Source of the DNA: Lineus longissimus
Lineage: Eukaryota; Nemertea; Pilidiophora; Heteronemertea; Lineidae
Direction: 5' to 3'
Assembly (NCBI RefSeq): GCF_910592395.1
Contig: NC_088316.1
Location: forward strand, 4,528,001 to 4,592,000
Length of the DNA: 64,000 bases
The notes under the pieces were generated by a model, which saw nothing but the letters and a program-made list of their open reading frames with translations, was not told the DNA's origin and did not search any database. Positions 47,579 to 59,394 of the stretch are shown one piece after another. A program made the position numbers and the translations under genes. Positions within the stretch are counted from its first letter, which is position 1. Every line of letters begins with the position of its first letter.

Positions 47579-50500
47579 AGGTCTTCACTCAAAGTCAAAT
47601 ACACTGTTGACTTTGACATATATACCTACTGTATATATGTTTTTTTTCGAGCCATCGTCTGGCGTATTTGACGATGAGAACTATTTTACGATGTTTTCTT
47701 TTCCTGATATTAGGTGGTGTATGAGCATCTCGGAAAGGGCCTATACATCATCCAAGGGTGGAGCACAGGCATAGGTCTAGCATATTTTTAGGAAAAATAT
47801 TGATTTTGCTACTGTTTTTCATATGACACTTAGGTTGTGTATGCACCTAGACATACAAAGTACCGTTACCATCAGCGTGTTTGCAGAGGCTTGAGGTGGC
47901 CCATTAGCTTGGAGTGGTGGTTCTATACTGGTAGGCCTATCAAATATCTTTGTATGTCTACAAAACTTGTCAATGAAATCTATCATCAACAACATCGACA
48001 CATTCACACTTTGAATTACATCATTTGCCGACAGTTAATTCAAGCAAATTAATGGTTTATTACTACAAACACCATAAAGCAAGGTATATAGTTTCTTACT
48101 CACCATTTCAGGAAGACGAAAACCCTTAAGAAACATAAATGGCTAGATCCTCTCATCCTCTTGGTCAGAATTGCACGGTGTACAGTTATAATGTTATCCG
48201 TACATGCAATCACTGAAGCACACATTTACAGATAGATGATAATCTACTTTACATGCTTTACTGAGTGTCACCGGAACTTCGATCAAATAACGCACAGCGC
48301 ATGCTCTCCCCGCAATGAAGGAAAAACCAAACTCACTAGAGATTGATTCATTAACATTGCAATATGATTAGTTAACTTTGCCGATCTCGGTGATTCACGG
48401 GATGCAGTGAACATGCGATTTGCTATCGATTGATTGTTTTCGACACAAAAGGGGCTGACTTTCAACACTTGAGCCTTATCTTATTCTATGATGGTCTATA
48501 GTGCTAATGATACTTCCCAGCAGGAGATATCATGCAGTCAGTATCATGTATTCTAATTCAGGGAAGCCAAATATAAGTCACTTGCTCTGGCTAAAGGAGA
48601 GGCTTGTAGAAAATGTAGAAAATGAAAAAAAAAATTTTTTAAAAAGATTTGTTTTTCTTGTTCAGAAAATGATTGTATATACATATCATACGAAAGCTGC
48701 ATGGAGGCTATCAAAGTTGAATAAATATCAGATGATTTCATTGCTAAGTGTTCCCTTATTGAGTAACTATAAATCTTGAGACCAGATATCCTCAAAATAT
48801 AAAACTTGAAGGAATGATTTGTTCTGTGAAATCCCTAGCTTAATTCTCAAGTGACTGACATGTGTAATATTTCATTTTGAAGTTTATTTTGTGTACAATA
48901 AGCCTCTGCCAATAACTTGATATACATTTATCTTTGGCTCTAAGTGCCTATTTTTGCTAAGGCGGCTCACATATCAATAGTTCTCTGATTGTTAAACTGA
49001 TGAGTAAAGGGACTATATGGGCAGCTGAAAGGTAGGCAAGATAATGTTACACAAAGTCACCAATAGGGAACTCTCCAATCTCACAGTACATCAACATCAT
49101 TCACGCTTGTACAATGAATATATTTAGTGCTGAATCAAACATGACCCAGTGGAGTTATTACGCATATTAGTCACCGAAGATGGCCAATTGAACCCCGCTG
49201 TTCCTGCCTATAGTCCCCCTTTTAAAGTCATGCTTAAATTTGCTCCGTAGCAAGGTTGTAATTATGAATCCTCCCACAGCAGCCCTTTGCATTATACCTA
49301 AAATCCAATCAAGGAAAGTGAGCATTATAAGAGTACTTTTAGAAAAATCCAAAGGCCTATGAGAGAATGCAACTATGACTAATTCTTCCAAATAATCGAT
49401 TGTTAATGTCTGATACACTTGTACTCCTTCTGTCCACATGCAACTCCTATTCTCCTAATCCAAGTTCATTGATTTAAAAGCAGCCCAACTGAAATGCTAA
49501 ACAAAGGCTTCACCAATAGAACAACCTTGACTTGGATCAAATTCGAGCCCCCAAGGTCACTCACCAAGTATCAATTGTTGTGATATCCATGTTGCCAACA
49601 AAGCCATTGTTTCTTCCTAATGAACTTTTAATTCTTCATGCTGCATGCAAGCTTTTCATGGAATCACCATTGTAATAGTAGCGTCAGGACAATGTCACAG
49701 TCATCCTGACATAACCAGTGGTTTTCAATATACTGTGCCTCTCGATAGTTCAAACGTATACGAGGTAGGAGTATCAAAAACCTGATCTCAAGATGGGTCA
49801 CAGCACTCCAGTTGTCTGCTTTAAATTTTGTGGGTGCTATTTTTTTAATAACCAGTGAGGTTATCCAAAGTAATAAACTGGTTACAGGCTGTGAACATTT
49901 GTAAATGTTTTCAAGAAATTTTCGTGATTTGCAAAAATAATGGGGTGGACGAATTTGGTGGTTTACGGTATAACATGTATAAGGATAAAAAACCTTAACT
50001 TTAAATTTTCAAACCAAGTACCGTACCCACAAACCACTTCCTCTTTCATCCTTGCTGTCCACCTTTTTCCATTAGAAAGTTAAGGGAGTTCTCACATACA
50101 AGAATGCTTTAAAAAATAACCATAAATTTCAATAGACAGCCCTAAACAGGCTCTCTCATCTCTCAATCTGGACAATTTTTCAATTTATCCTTTGAAGAAT
50201 CTCTCCTCATTGCACTCTGGCGACACTTTTGAGTTCACGTCACTCTCGTTCTCGTCCCATAACCTACCTACTAGCATTGCTGGATCGAGCATTCCACACA
50301 TCGCAATGATGACGACCTCGGTCACAACATTGCGGAAAGTAAAGTAATAGCTTTCCACATCAAACACTATGAACACCAGAAATGAAAAAAATAAATCGAG
50401 CAGTCCCAATGGTAGGTAATTACAAATTAATGAAGATAATCCTCACTGACTAAGAGTCTGTCATAAATCCGTATAAACCCTGATATTAAGTGTTGCTCCC

Positions 50501-50897
50501 TACGAATCATCTCGTAATAACCTCCGTCACATTTAGCGCCTGATCAGTAACCCAAACACAATAACTTGTCATCACTCCTCTAATTAATTAATGCTCTAAT
50601 AATGCTGATGGGTTTGTTGAGTGGCGGTTGAAAGCACTTGTAATGATTTATACATCGTACTTACTTGGGATAAGAGTTGTTCACAAATACTTCAGAGTAT
50701 GTCAAAAATACATATACTATTAAATTAATGACTGAAAGTGCTGACTGACATGAATGAAGAATTCATTCACTACCACTTTTTAGCTCCATTGACGAATGCC
50801 TCTAAGTTTGTCAATCCAAATGAGGCTCAGGACCTTTTCTGGGAAATGGCAGAGAGTCCCCCCCCCCCCCCCTCGTATTCATTGTTTAATTTGAGAT
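47579..50897. other. Intergenic DNA, no supported gene
   Basis: Short frames only. A repeat-free patch at 50420-50650 is rich in TAATTA-type words (CTAATTAATTAATGC) and could be regulatory. A C14 run lies at 50859-50872. Confidence 0.3.
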
Positions 50898-51085
50898 ATG
50901 TGAACCGTTCCAGCAAAACCAGTCGCATGTCGCTCTGGCATGGTTGAGATGGACTGGTTGTTCATTTCACTATTGTCTGCCTTTTGTGAAATCTGATGAC
51001 ATCAATTTCTTCTATAATCTCCTGGTGTCGTCTAGGCTCTTCTTATGTGCGACATGCGACTGGTTTTGCTAGAACAGGTCACATA
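50898..51085. mobile_element. Foldback element, diverged copy 2
   Basis: ATGTGAACCGTTCCAGCAAA at the left is inverted at the right (TTTTGCTAGAACAGGTCACAT), continuing with GTCGCATGTCGC/GCGACATGCGAC. The segment GGTTGTTCATTTC and CCTTTTGTGAAATCT matches the same part of the element at 30842-31064, so they are one family. The arms here are much more diverged. Confidence 0.75.
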
Positions 51086-53214
51086 TTATCAACTTCAAAT
51101 TGACGATATTGATTGTCCAACGATAACAGCTCTTATGGAACTAAAATATTGGTCTAAATTCTAGCTTGACCCTCATGGTTTCGGTGAGACAACTAACACT
51201 GCCAGTGAGGGATCAATTACTTTCATATAAACAAGAGCAGTCTGCATCATCCTGTCTCTAATGTTCTGGCTTCATTTGTTACCTACCCAACCTTGACTGG
51301 CTGTGGTGATTCATACCAAACACATTAGCACGGTAAGAAAGATTATTAAATCTTGTGGTTAAGAATTACTGTTTTCGAGTTTCAACTGCAAGAAATAACT
51401 TTTTGTTTTCATTTGAGAGAATTTTCAAGTGTTCCACCACTAAAACATTCAAGTCCCAAACTCGCCTAAGATATTGAATATTTCGCAAAAATGCCCGCCG
51501 CATTAATCTATATTCCCCACGGTGTTGATGTCATGCACAGCAATCTTTCACAGTAGGATGCGCTGTCAGAAACCAGACACTTGGAGTGTTTTTTGCGATT
51601 TATTGGTCATCTTGAATAACGATATTAGAGTGAATATTGAACACCAATAGCAAAAGAGTGATGCTAATCAGGGGTAAAATGGCCCTACTTCGCCATTCCA
51701 ATTGATTGAAATGTCCATCACCACCTAGGAGTGAAGATTCTTTCTTATCTGGGCATGAGAGCATGTTTTGGAGTCTTTCCTGAGATTTCTCGATTAGCCA
51801 CTAATGGAACTGGAAGATATTCCAAAAAATCCAATATCATCTGACTCATATCCACTGCAGGGAATTTTTATGCTTTTTCACTCAGCCTGACCACTGAACC
51901 AGATCCAAGTTTCCAAGCAAACAATAGATGAACAACTCCCAGCAATAGGTTTCAAAAAGGTGCCAAGCGTGAAAATGGTTTTCCCATCTTTGGTTATTCT
52001 GAATCACATTTTGCGTACAGCCCCATCCCACTGGTCATTAATTTTTCGAAATTCACAGTTAAGTGGTACCGCATACTGAGGGCATTGAGAGGACATATTG
52101 GTGGTATATGCACCTGCAAACGAGTGATATTTGTGCCTTTGATAGGTAATCGCCAGGCCCGATTGATCTCAGGTCACAGCGACTACCGATTCTTGCTGCA
52201 GTTCCCTGCAATTTAATGACCACCACAAACAAGAGATTTTTATTGCATGCAAATATGGTTGCAGATCACAGAAGAAAAACCACTCACTTGGAGGGGGGGG
52301 GTCATTAATTGACGATGGAACATGTCCAGATTCCCATTTCACTAATATTTATGGGTTGTTTAAGTGGGGGTCTTGGCAAAAAACCTCTTGGTATAATAAA
52401 CATCATTCAGATCTAAACATTGTGTAAAATGGCTTGGCCTTCAGAGCCCAGTTGTTCAAGTAAAGTTTTGTCACTAATACTGGTGCGAACTTAACATAGG
52501 CTAAAGTCTAGAGCAGGGCTTAACTGAAAGTGATAACACAGAATTAAGTTTACCCCAGCGTTACTTACTAAATTTTTTTTGAACAACCAGACCCACTGCC
52601 AGGTTTGGACACTGGATGATTTTGCATTGTTCGCAGTGAACATGACAATGCCCTAACTTCCTTCAATGACAAATAGGCATGATAGGATACAAATAGACCA
52701 GTGTTGTCAAACTAGCACTAATCACATCCTGTTGTCATCAAAATAATCTTCTCTAATTGAACACAAATTGCCCATATTGACAACAATTTCATTAAATGAA
52801 TGCGAAAATTAGATTATACTTGTTTATGATTTGATTGTATCAAATTAACATCTCATAAATATCTTCCTGTACGTTTTGATTAAGTGGGAATGTGCATTAT
52901 TTGGTGCTATTATACTAAAACAATCATTTCAAAATGTCAAAATTAAATAAACTATGCTAGATGTTAGTCTTAATAGCATAATTTTTCATATTTCACACAA
53001 ATTCAATTACCTACATGTACATGTATCATTTCCATTCATGTCATGTCATTTGATTAGTTTGCATGTATCATTGTTTCATTATCTCATGGACACGGTGCTT
53101 TGAGTTTAAAGGCAAACTTAACGTTGTCATTGAAAATTTGAAATTTGTATATAGTATTGGAAAGATTTCCAATTGCCCAAATAAGTACTAAATATAAACT
53201 TCAACATAGCCATT
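51086..53214. other. Intergenic DNA, nothing recognised
   Basis: AT-rich with no reading frame of note; a G9 run near 52292. No supported gene, RNA or repeat. Confidence 0.4.
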
Positions 53215-53350
53215 GTATAGACAGATATACAAATGAATACTATTAATTCCAAGTTTCAGCAGAGTTGCGTGCATGATAATCGCAGTACAGCATTGTGTAC
53301 ATGTCTAACTGCATTTCTTTTTTCCTGACCCGTGATTAGATACAAACCAG
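53215..53350. repeat. Dispersed repeat, copy 2 (partner at 4805-4915)
   Basis: GACAGATATAC, AAGTTTCAGCAGAG, GTGCATGATAAT, ACAGCATTG, TCTAACTGCATTTC and TTTCCTGACC follow the order seen at 4805-4915. Confidence 0.4.
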
Positions 53351-53362
53351 TTACCCCTTTAA

Positions 53363-53975
53363 CCCCTTAACTGTTTAATCAAATTCTGAAAAGCGACTGC
53401 ACAGTGTTTAATTGATTCAGGCATAATTGCTTTTTGCTGGAAATAATTGTTAGAAAATATAAACATTGCTTTAAATCACTCTTCATTATTTTATTATGGT
53501 AGGAGACATATTTTCCTTTATTTTGACAGCTAATTTTTTTTTTCTGGGGCCATTTGGGTTGGTAGGGTTGGGTGGGGGGGGGGGGGGTGTGGGGGTAGGG
53601 GGGTAGGGGCTGTAGAGAATTTTTTAAATGTTAAAATTCATTTGTTGCAATGAAGGTTTTGAAAATCTTATGTGTCTTGTTTCATTTATATTAATTTTTT
53701 TGTGGGGGGGGGGGGTCACCCTGTGCTCAATAATGTCACCTGTGTCTCAGCACATGGTAGACAATGTTATGAGGTGTCAGAGACAGTGACACACCAGTAC
53801 TGCCATCAATATGACTCTGGGCAAACTAGGAGTGAAGCCGACGAACGCTAGGATGTCTTATCTCGTTTAAAACATTGAGAGAACAGGACATTATGGGGTC
53901 GGCGTATTAACTCGTTTACGAGGCTGGTGTAGAGAATGGTCGTAACGAATTAACTCGTCTAAAACAGTTAAGGGG
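53363..53975. mobile_element. piggyBac-like MITE, 613 bp, TTAA target
   Basis: CCCCTTAACTGTTT at the left end is inverted at the right end (AAACAGTTAAGGGG), a perfect 14-bp terminal repeat. Both ends are bordered by TTAA (53359-53362 and 53976-53979). TTAA duplication with CCC-starting termini is the piggyBac superfamily rule. The interior has no open frame of note but contains two G-rich tracts (53566-53611 and 53705-53715) and several TTAACTCGTYTA words near the right end. It is non-autonomous. Confidence 0.75.
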
Positions 53976-54428
53976 TTAAGTCCCCTTGGTCAGGATCCAC
54001 ATTTTATCCAGACCCTTCAACATGCTGAGTATAAGAGTTACCATTAATAAGCTTATAGAACCAAGTAGGTTTAAATAATTTGCCAACAAGGCAGCAGTGG
54101 TAACCAGTCACTCACACTCGAGACCTCTCGAATTTCTTCCCAGTTATCATTCCACTCAATCATCCCTAGCATAATTATATATTAAAGAAGAATGTTTAGC
54201 TAGCTATTGGTTTGATAGACTCGAATCTATACTTGCTAGCAGAGTAACAGACAAAGCGATTCATGGGTTATCGTTGCGTCCACCTGTTCTCAAAAAAATA
54301 ATACTTTAAATAAAGAGTGTTGACAGCCTGTAGCAAAACAAACACCAAATCCTTCAACATTCTTAAATACATCACAATAACCATCAGACAAGTTTCATCA
54401 CTATAACATGTCTTAGACTAGCAACCTT

Positions 54429-54662
54429 TTAAATGTCCTTCACACAAATCCAATTTGAATTGACCAACTGCCAACTGTTGGAGCCGGAGGCAACATCATC
54501 AGGATTCATGCTATATTTGGTAGCAAATTTTGAAGGGACATTGTTCCCTTCCCCTGAAGCCGGTAACCAATGCTTGCCAGATTTGGCCCTAAGACAGGAA
54601 CTGATAGACCCTGAAACCCCATGTGTCATACACTTGTTAATATGACTCATAATGCTGTTCAA
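54429..54662 (-). CDS. Exon-like block open on both strands
   Basis: The minus frame (ATG at 54660-54662, 77 codons to TAA) reads plausibly (for example GKHWLPASGEGNNVPSKF and NPDDVASGSNSWQLV). The plus strand is also open from ATG 54433 to TGA 54645 (70 codons, LLEPEATSSGF and PSPEAGNQCLPDL). GC content is a little above its surroundings. At most one strand is coding. No domain, and no clear splice pair. Confidence 0.2.
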   Translation of the reverse strand: MNSIMSHINKCMTHGVSGSISSCLRAKSGKHWLPASGEGNNVPSKFATKYSMNPDDVASGSNSWQLVNSNWICVKDI

Positions 54663-56145
54663 AATTCAAAACCTAGCAGTAGAATAGGAACCAAAGATGA
54701 AACTTGGAAAAAAACAGTCAGAATATCAAGCCTAGCGACATGATCAATTCAAAAGCAGAAGACTTATCTAACACACGCAACATTGCACTAGGCCGGTTGT
54801 ACAATCATACTTGTTTTTCATTTGAATATACTCTGAATTCACACACAATTGTTAAACAATCGGATGCGTCAACCATCTCTTGTTTGCGGTAGTCATCGCA
54901 GGTGTATGCGACCGGAATTGGTGATCATTGCGATTTGGGATCCATTGCGATTTGGGATCAATACCAAACCCTATGATTACCAATTTTGCCTGCAGCTGAG
55001 CATTCTTTTTATCTTTCATCACAGTTCACAGGAACAAAAACTGTTTCTTTTACAACATGTTCAAGGGGGTATTGCTGCTTGGAGAACATATACAGTCGTG
55101 CACACCAACATCTGACACATCATTATAGAAGCCACAACAAAGATGAAAGCAGAGTGTTATTTATCACACATATGCGGGTACTCTAATGCTTGTATGTCTC
55201 ATTACAAGGAAAGTCAAGGAAGACAATGCCTCCTCAATAAGGAAAAGAAATCTCTAAGAATATCTCATAAACCTTGGGCAATTCCCCAGGCTTGTTCTTC
55301 ATTACAGTGAGTTATGTTCAATATCGGAATTCTTTTTCGGCAATAATGTCGTGCATCGCATAAAAATTTACGGACAATGCTTAGTGATCGATTCCTGCTC
55401 CTGGAAATAACAGTTAATGGTGGACGCCAATTACGCGTCCCCATGTGACAGCATAAGTGAATCACGGCATTGATTTGTTGCCGTTGTTGTTGATTGTATC
55501 GCATTGTCTTGGATGAAATATCGCATCTCTGTCACTGCTGTTGACTTGAGCAGGTCGATATAATCTGTGACAATGACAATTAGGACACAGGCCAAATCCG
55601 AACAGGGGCTCAGATGTTTTTGCATATTTTTCAGTAGTGGTCATCACCTAAATTTGACCAACACCATGCCTTTAGATGCTAATTTTGATAAATGTCATTT
55701 ATTTCACAATAATAATGAGGAGGTTTAAGTATACATTCTCAACATCAAATTATTTTTTATGAGGGAGGTGAATCGGTGCACTCTTCTGAGAACTGAAAAC
55801 ATTTGTAAGATTTCGGGAAAATCTATCATTCTGTCTGACACACAAAAATGACTCATTATTGTCAGCCTCTATTTGGTTAAAACATTGATGTCCGTTCTTT
55901 TGTATAATGTAGTACCCCTCAATAGATATACAAGACAGAATCTTCAAAGATTTCAGATGAACGGTGTTTTTAAACTTCAGTCCTGAGATTAATTTTTGTT
56001 CAATTTCGCAATTTGTACCGTGATTCTGGCGTATAATTTAGTAACGATGTAAAAAATTGGACCTGAATAAATTCCGCTTTGGCTTGCCATACTAAAGGGT
56101 GTTTACAGTATTTTGCTCACTTCAACAGATACCGGGCCCACAAAC
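54663..56145. other. Intergenic DNA, one CpG-rich patch
   Basis: 55310-55560 is relatively CpG-rich and repeat-free and could be regulatory. No gene is supported. Confidence 0.3.
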
Positions 56146-56432
56146 GCACTCCCAAGATTTCAGCGCATAAAGTGGCAACCAACTTGGATTTTGATGCAGT
56201 GACCTACTTTTCGCTTGGTTCCTTACTCATGCCTCTATGTACCCACATTAACATTAGCTTAAAGACATCGCTGGCTTTTGCAAATACTGTATTCACAAGT
56301 GCACTCACAATATTTTAATAAGGTGGCAGCCATCTTGGACTTTGATGTGGTGACCTACTAATCAATAGGGTTTGTACGTATGTCTGTTTGTACCCAAGTT
56401 GGCTTTCATACATCCCTGAATTTTACAGGGGT
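56146..56432. repeat. Two-copy repeat, offset about 155 bp, leading into GGAC tail
   Basis: GCACTCCCAAGATTTCAG, AAAGTGGCAACCAACTTGG, TTTTGATGCAGTGACCTAC and GTACCCA recur as GCACTCACAATATTTTAA, AAGGTGGCAGCCATCTTGG, CTTTGATGTGGTGACCTAC and GTACCCA. The second copy ends at CTGAATTTTACAGGGGTGGAC, where the tetranucleotide array begins. This layout (body, then a GGAC-rich tail) suggests an interspersed element with a microsatellite tail. Confidence 0.6.
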
Positions 56433-56537
56433 GGACGGACGGACGGAGGCATAGACAGACGGACACCCTGACGGACGTACGGACGGACGGATGGATGGAT
56501 GGATGGATGGATGGATGTATGGATGGATGGATGGACG
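56433..56537. repeat. GGAC/GGAT tetranucleotide microsatellite
   Basis: Imperfect GGAC repeats pass into pure GGAT units, then back to GGAC. This is the seed of the compound minisatellite that follows. Confidence 0.9.
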
Positions 56538-56826
56538 GAGTTACATTAGAGCGGGAAATTCAAATCAAGTTAAAACTAGGTCAACACAGATTTCTTCCGT
56601 GTTGACGGATGGACGGATGGATGGATGGACGGAGTTACATTAGAGCGGGAAATTCAAATCAAGTTAAAACTATGTCAACACAGATTTCTTTCGTGTTGAC
56701 GGATGGACGGATGGATGGATGCGTGGATGGATGGATGGATGGACGGAGTTACATCAGAGCGGGAAATTCAAATCAAGTTAAAATTAGGTCAACACAGATT
56801 TTTTTCCGTGTTGACGGACAGAGTTC
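56533..56826. repeat. Minisatellite, unit 95-113 bp, 3 copies
   Basis: Each unit starts GGACGGAGTTACATYAGAGC, continues GGGAAATTCAAATCAAGTT and AAAACTA, then carries a perfect hairpin GTCAACAC...GTGTTGAC and a variable GGAT/GGAC stretch. Starts are at 56533, 56628 and 56741. Length differences come from the number of GGAT units. Near-identical units imply recent amplification. Confidence 0.9.
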
Positions 56827-56957
56827 CACGTGGTCAGATTGAGGCTTACATTGGTGCAAGAGTTGTTACCATTAACAACTCACAGAAAATGCTGGCATAA
56901 ATCATTCTATAACTTACACAGAAATAAAGCAGGGAATTTCTGCAACTTTTTGTGAAA

Positions 56958-57839
56958 TTAAGTAACATAAGGCGCAATGCGGTATTGAACAATCGTTCTG
57001 GGGATACCATCAATGTAACAGCTGCGACATAAAAGCATTATCCCTTTTGAACTGATGGCAAATATTGGTCTTGGTGTGTCCCGCCTAAAATTGACTAAGA
57101 GTAATTGAAAACCATGGACTTTTCTGAACTGCATTAAATTTCCTTCCCCCAGAAATATCCCCCTTACAAGTGAAAACTTGAAGTATTTAGGTATACTCTT
57201 ATCCCGTCTTGTTAAGAATAGAAAACCTGAGTTGACATAATCCCTGGTTGCGAAGTTGCCAAGTTTTGATCCTTTAAAGTTTGGTTGGCTTAACAGCTTG
57301 TACGAACCATTACATTTATGAAAAATTGATAATCCAATGTCGTAACTGTACACTAAAATAATATCATTAAACCACACAGTATAAGGTGGATGACAATACC
57401 TTTGCGAATTTTTTATCGTCGCAATAAAGGATGGATTAATAAAAGAAATCTTGTGATCTGAACTGAATTTAATGTCAAACTGAATTAATTTTTGAAAGTA
57501 AGTAGGCGGCGTTTTTCTGAGTTGTGTTAAATTCATCAGATCTAGAGTCCAAATTACTATACGTTGCGAGTCATTTGACAGGACTGGGTTATATCTTACA
57601 CCCCTGATAGTAAAGTTTACAGCGACGTGGGACAACAGCTTTCCACTATTCATATATAAATCCACTGACAACTGTCTGAGAGATGGACGTACCAAGAAGA
57701 CAAGTAGGTATTTCTTTAAACATAATACATCCGTAACAAGATCATTCAACTGAAAAAACAATTTTAATGTAGGGTTTGAGCTTAAAGGGTTAAATGCAAT
57801 TAGAAAAGATGGAGGGGAATCAAAGTAATGTATCCTCAT
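56958..57839 (-). CDS. Longest open frame: beta-rich protein segment, family unknown
   Basis: 293 codons on the minus strand from ATG 57839-57837 to TAA, by far the longest frame in the window. The frame is open further upstream to a TGA near 57974, adding about 45 protein-like codons (for example SFLILTGQNGTFRKE). The sequence is made of short hydrophobic strands separated by polar turns, for example RIVIWTLDLMNL, PYTVWFNDIILVYSYD and SGFLFLTRRDKSI. This is the pattern of a beta-propeller such as those found C-terminal to F-boxes, but no signature (WD, Kelch) is exact. There is no signal peptide or membrane helix. It is probably the 3' part of the decayed gene described next, or its intact last exon. 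Confidence 0.55.
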   Translation of the reverse strand: MRIHYFDSPPSFLIAFNPLSSNPTLKLFFQLNDLVTDVLCLKKYLLVFLVRPSLRQLSVDLYMNSGKLLSHVAVNFTIRGVRYNPVLSNDSQRIVIWTLDLMNLTQLRKTPPTYFQKLIQFDIKFSSDHKISFINPSFIATIKNSQRYCHPPYTVWFNDIILVYSYDIGLSIFHKCNGSYKLLSQPNFKGSKLGNFATRDYVNSGFLFLTRRDKSIPKYFKFSLVRGIFLGEGNLMQFRKVHGFQLLLVNFRRDTPRPIFAISSKGIMLLCRSCYIDGIPRTIVQYRIAPYVT

Positions 57840-58400
57840 TATACTTGAGTGTAAGAGAAAGAGTTCTTGCTCATTACAGAAGGTTATCCTCAGCAGCTTG
57901 CCATTAGAAGTATGGGGAAGTCTAAATTCTCTTTCCTTACGGAAAGTGCCATTTTGACCTGTTAAAATGAGAAAACTATGTCTGGAAATCTCACTTCAGA
58001 AATGTCTCCTCCAAATGAATGCTTACAAAATCTTTCCTGAAAGGGCAGAAGCATGTCCTCATCCTCACTAAAAGTGTGACAGTCAAAGAGGGCATACTAA
58101 AATGACAAACAGTGACAAATTGATAGCTGAAATTGGGTTCTAAATTAGGAATATACTTTAAGATAATATATCTAGAATGAAATGGTCCAGGGACCATGTC
58201 CTCACCTCGTCTAATGTATTGCATGTCATTTGCAGTGGATATGGGGAGAACAGTTTCAGGCTAGTTTCACCAGTTTTGATTCCATTGAATGATATCATTC
58301 TTCTTGGCTCAATGGCACCAAAGAAAATTACCGGTACGCAGCTAAGTATAGCATTTTGGTTATAAAGTTGACTGAAATGCAAGGTTTTTGAAGGGTGCAC
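57840..58400 (-). pseudogene. Frameshifted upstream part of the beta-rich gene
   Basis: The same strand carries protein-like sequence in changing frames: 58400-58158 (for example VPVIFFGAIEPRRMI), then 58224-57991 in a second frame (ILKYIPNLEPNFSYQF), then about 58075-57960 in a third (FSEDEDMLLPF), before the frame that becomes the long ORF. At least three shifts are needed. Strand-turn periodicity matches the downstream 293 codons, so I treat it as one gene that has accumulated indels. Short introns cannot explain the switches, because no GT..AG pair sits at them. Confidence 0.45.
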
Positions 58401-58469
58401 ATGTCACATGGAAATTGGTTGACACCTGTTCAACAGTTTAAGAGTACTAGGACTTTGCTGGATTTACAA

Positions 58470-58650
58470 GATGGCGGCCTGGTGGCCATATTTGTCATGG
58501 GATTTGAATGAAAACACCAAGTTGTAGCCATCTAGCCCTAGCGGTGACGAAACGTGCTCCACAAACGGACGACGACGACGGACAACTGACGCCACAGTAT
58601 CGTATAAGCTCAAAAGGTGAGCTAAAAATATGGTCTTACTGGCCTGGTCA
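58470..58650 (+). repeat. Dispersed repeat with GACGGACGACGACGACGG-like core
   Basis: AAGATGGCGGCCTGGTGGCC, ATGGGATTTGAATGAAAAC, TGACGAAACGTGCTCC, ACAAACGGACGACGACGACG and ATAAGCTCAAAAGGTGAGCT follow the word order of a common interspersed repeat. AGCTCAAAAGGTGAGCT is itself a near palindrome. The 143-codon frame starting at 58508 runs out of this repeat and is not a gene. Confidence 0.4.
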
Positions 58651-59394
58651 GAATTTGAATCTTAGTTTGCTGAAATCAGTGGGCAGGCATCAATTTGTGA
58701 GGACGGTGTACACCAGTCATTTTTTTCAGACATTAGAAATATTGAAATCTTATAACATTTCAAGATTTGGTAAATGGTTCTTCATGGTGCATATTGCAAC
58801 ATCTTGTGTTACTTTTCTGACCAAAATCTATCAACACAGATTATATACCATCACCAATAAAGTGCTCTGGCCTAAAGGTCTCCTTCGTTCTTCGACAATG
58901 ACTTGGGAGCTAAATTGTGTCGCTATCTTTGCCTGGTAAATCATCAAAGGGAAGCAACTTCGGACAAAAAACCAGGAGGTAATGTACTAAATTGTTATCA
59001 AATCACTTTGTAAGTATGTTTGTTGGGGCCAACAGTACTGTCTAGTTTTGAAAAGCATCCCAACAATTGTTGTACCTTTTTTACACATGGTCTTAAACTT
59101 ATTTTAATGACTGTATAGTATTCAGAGGCAGTTTTCAGGTGTGCATTTCATTTACTTCATCAGGTTAGAATTGCAACAATGCAATAATGCCCAATTCAAC
59201 ATTGAGTCAACCCTGCCACTACAGTCTCCTCAAGATGTTGCGGCACTTTTCAAATATTAAAAGTTCCACATTTCCAGTTCCAAAATAACATATTATTCAC
59301 ATTTGTCAATTAAAGTGCCAACTTGACAAATTATTTAGTTGGGCCTCCCTTGTAAGAGTAAACAGTCTTTTATAAGCACCTGTCACACCTCATT
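58651..59394. other. Intergenic DNA, nothing recognised
   Basis: AT-rich with no supported frame, repeat or RNA. Confidence 0.4.

Noticed and set aside
56609-56900. Plus-strand frames rich in MDGWMDG
   Set aside because: They are translations of the GGAT/GGAC minisatellite.
58508-58939. 143-codon plus-strand frame as a gene
   Set aside because: It starts inside an interspersed repeat with a GACGACGACGACGG core and continues into AT-rich sequence without domain or splice support.
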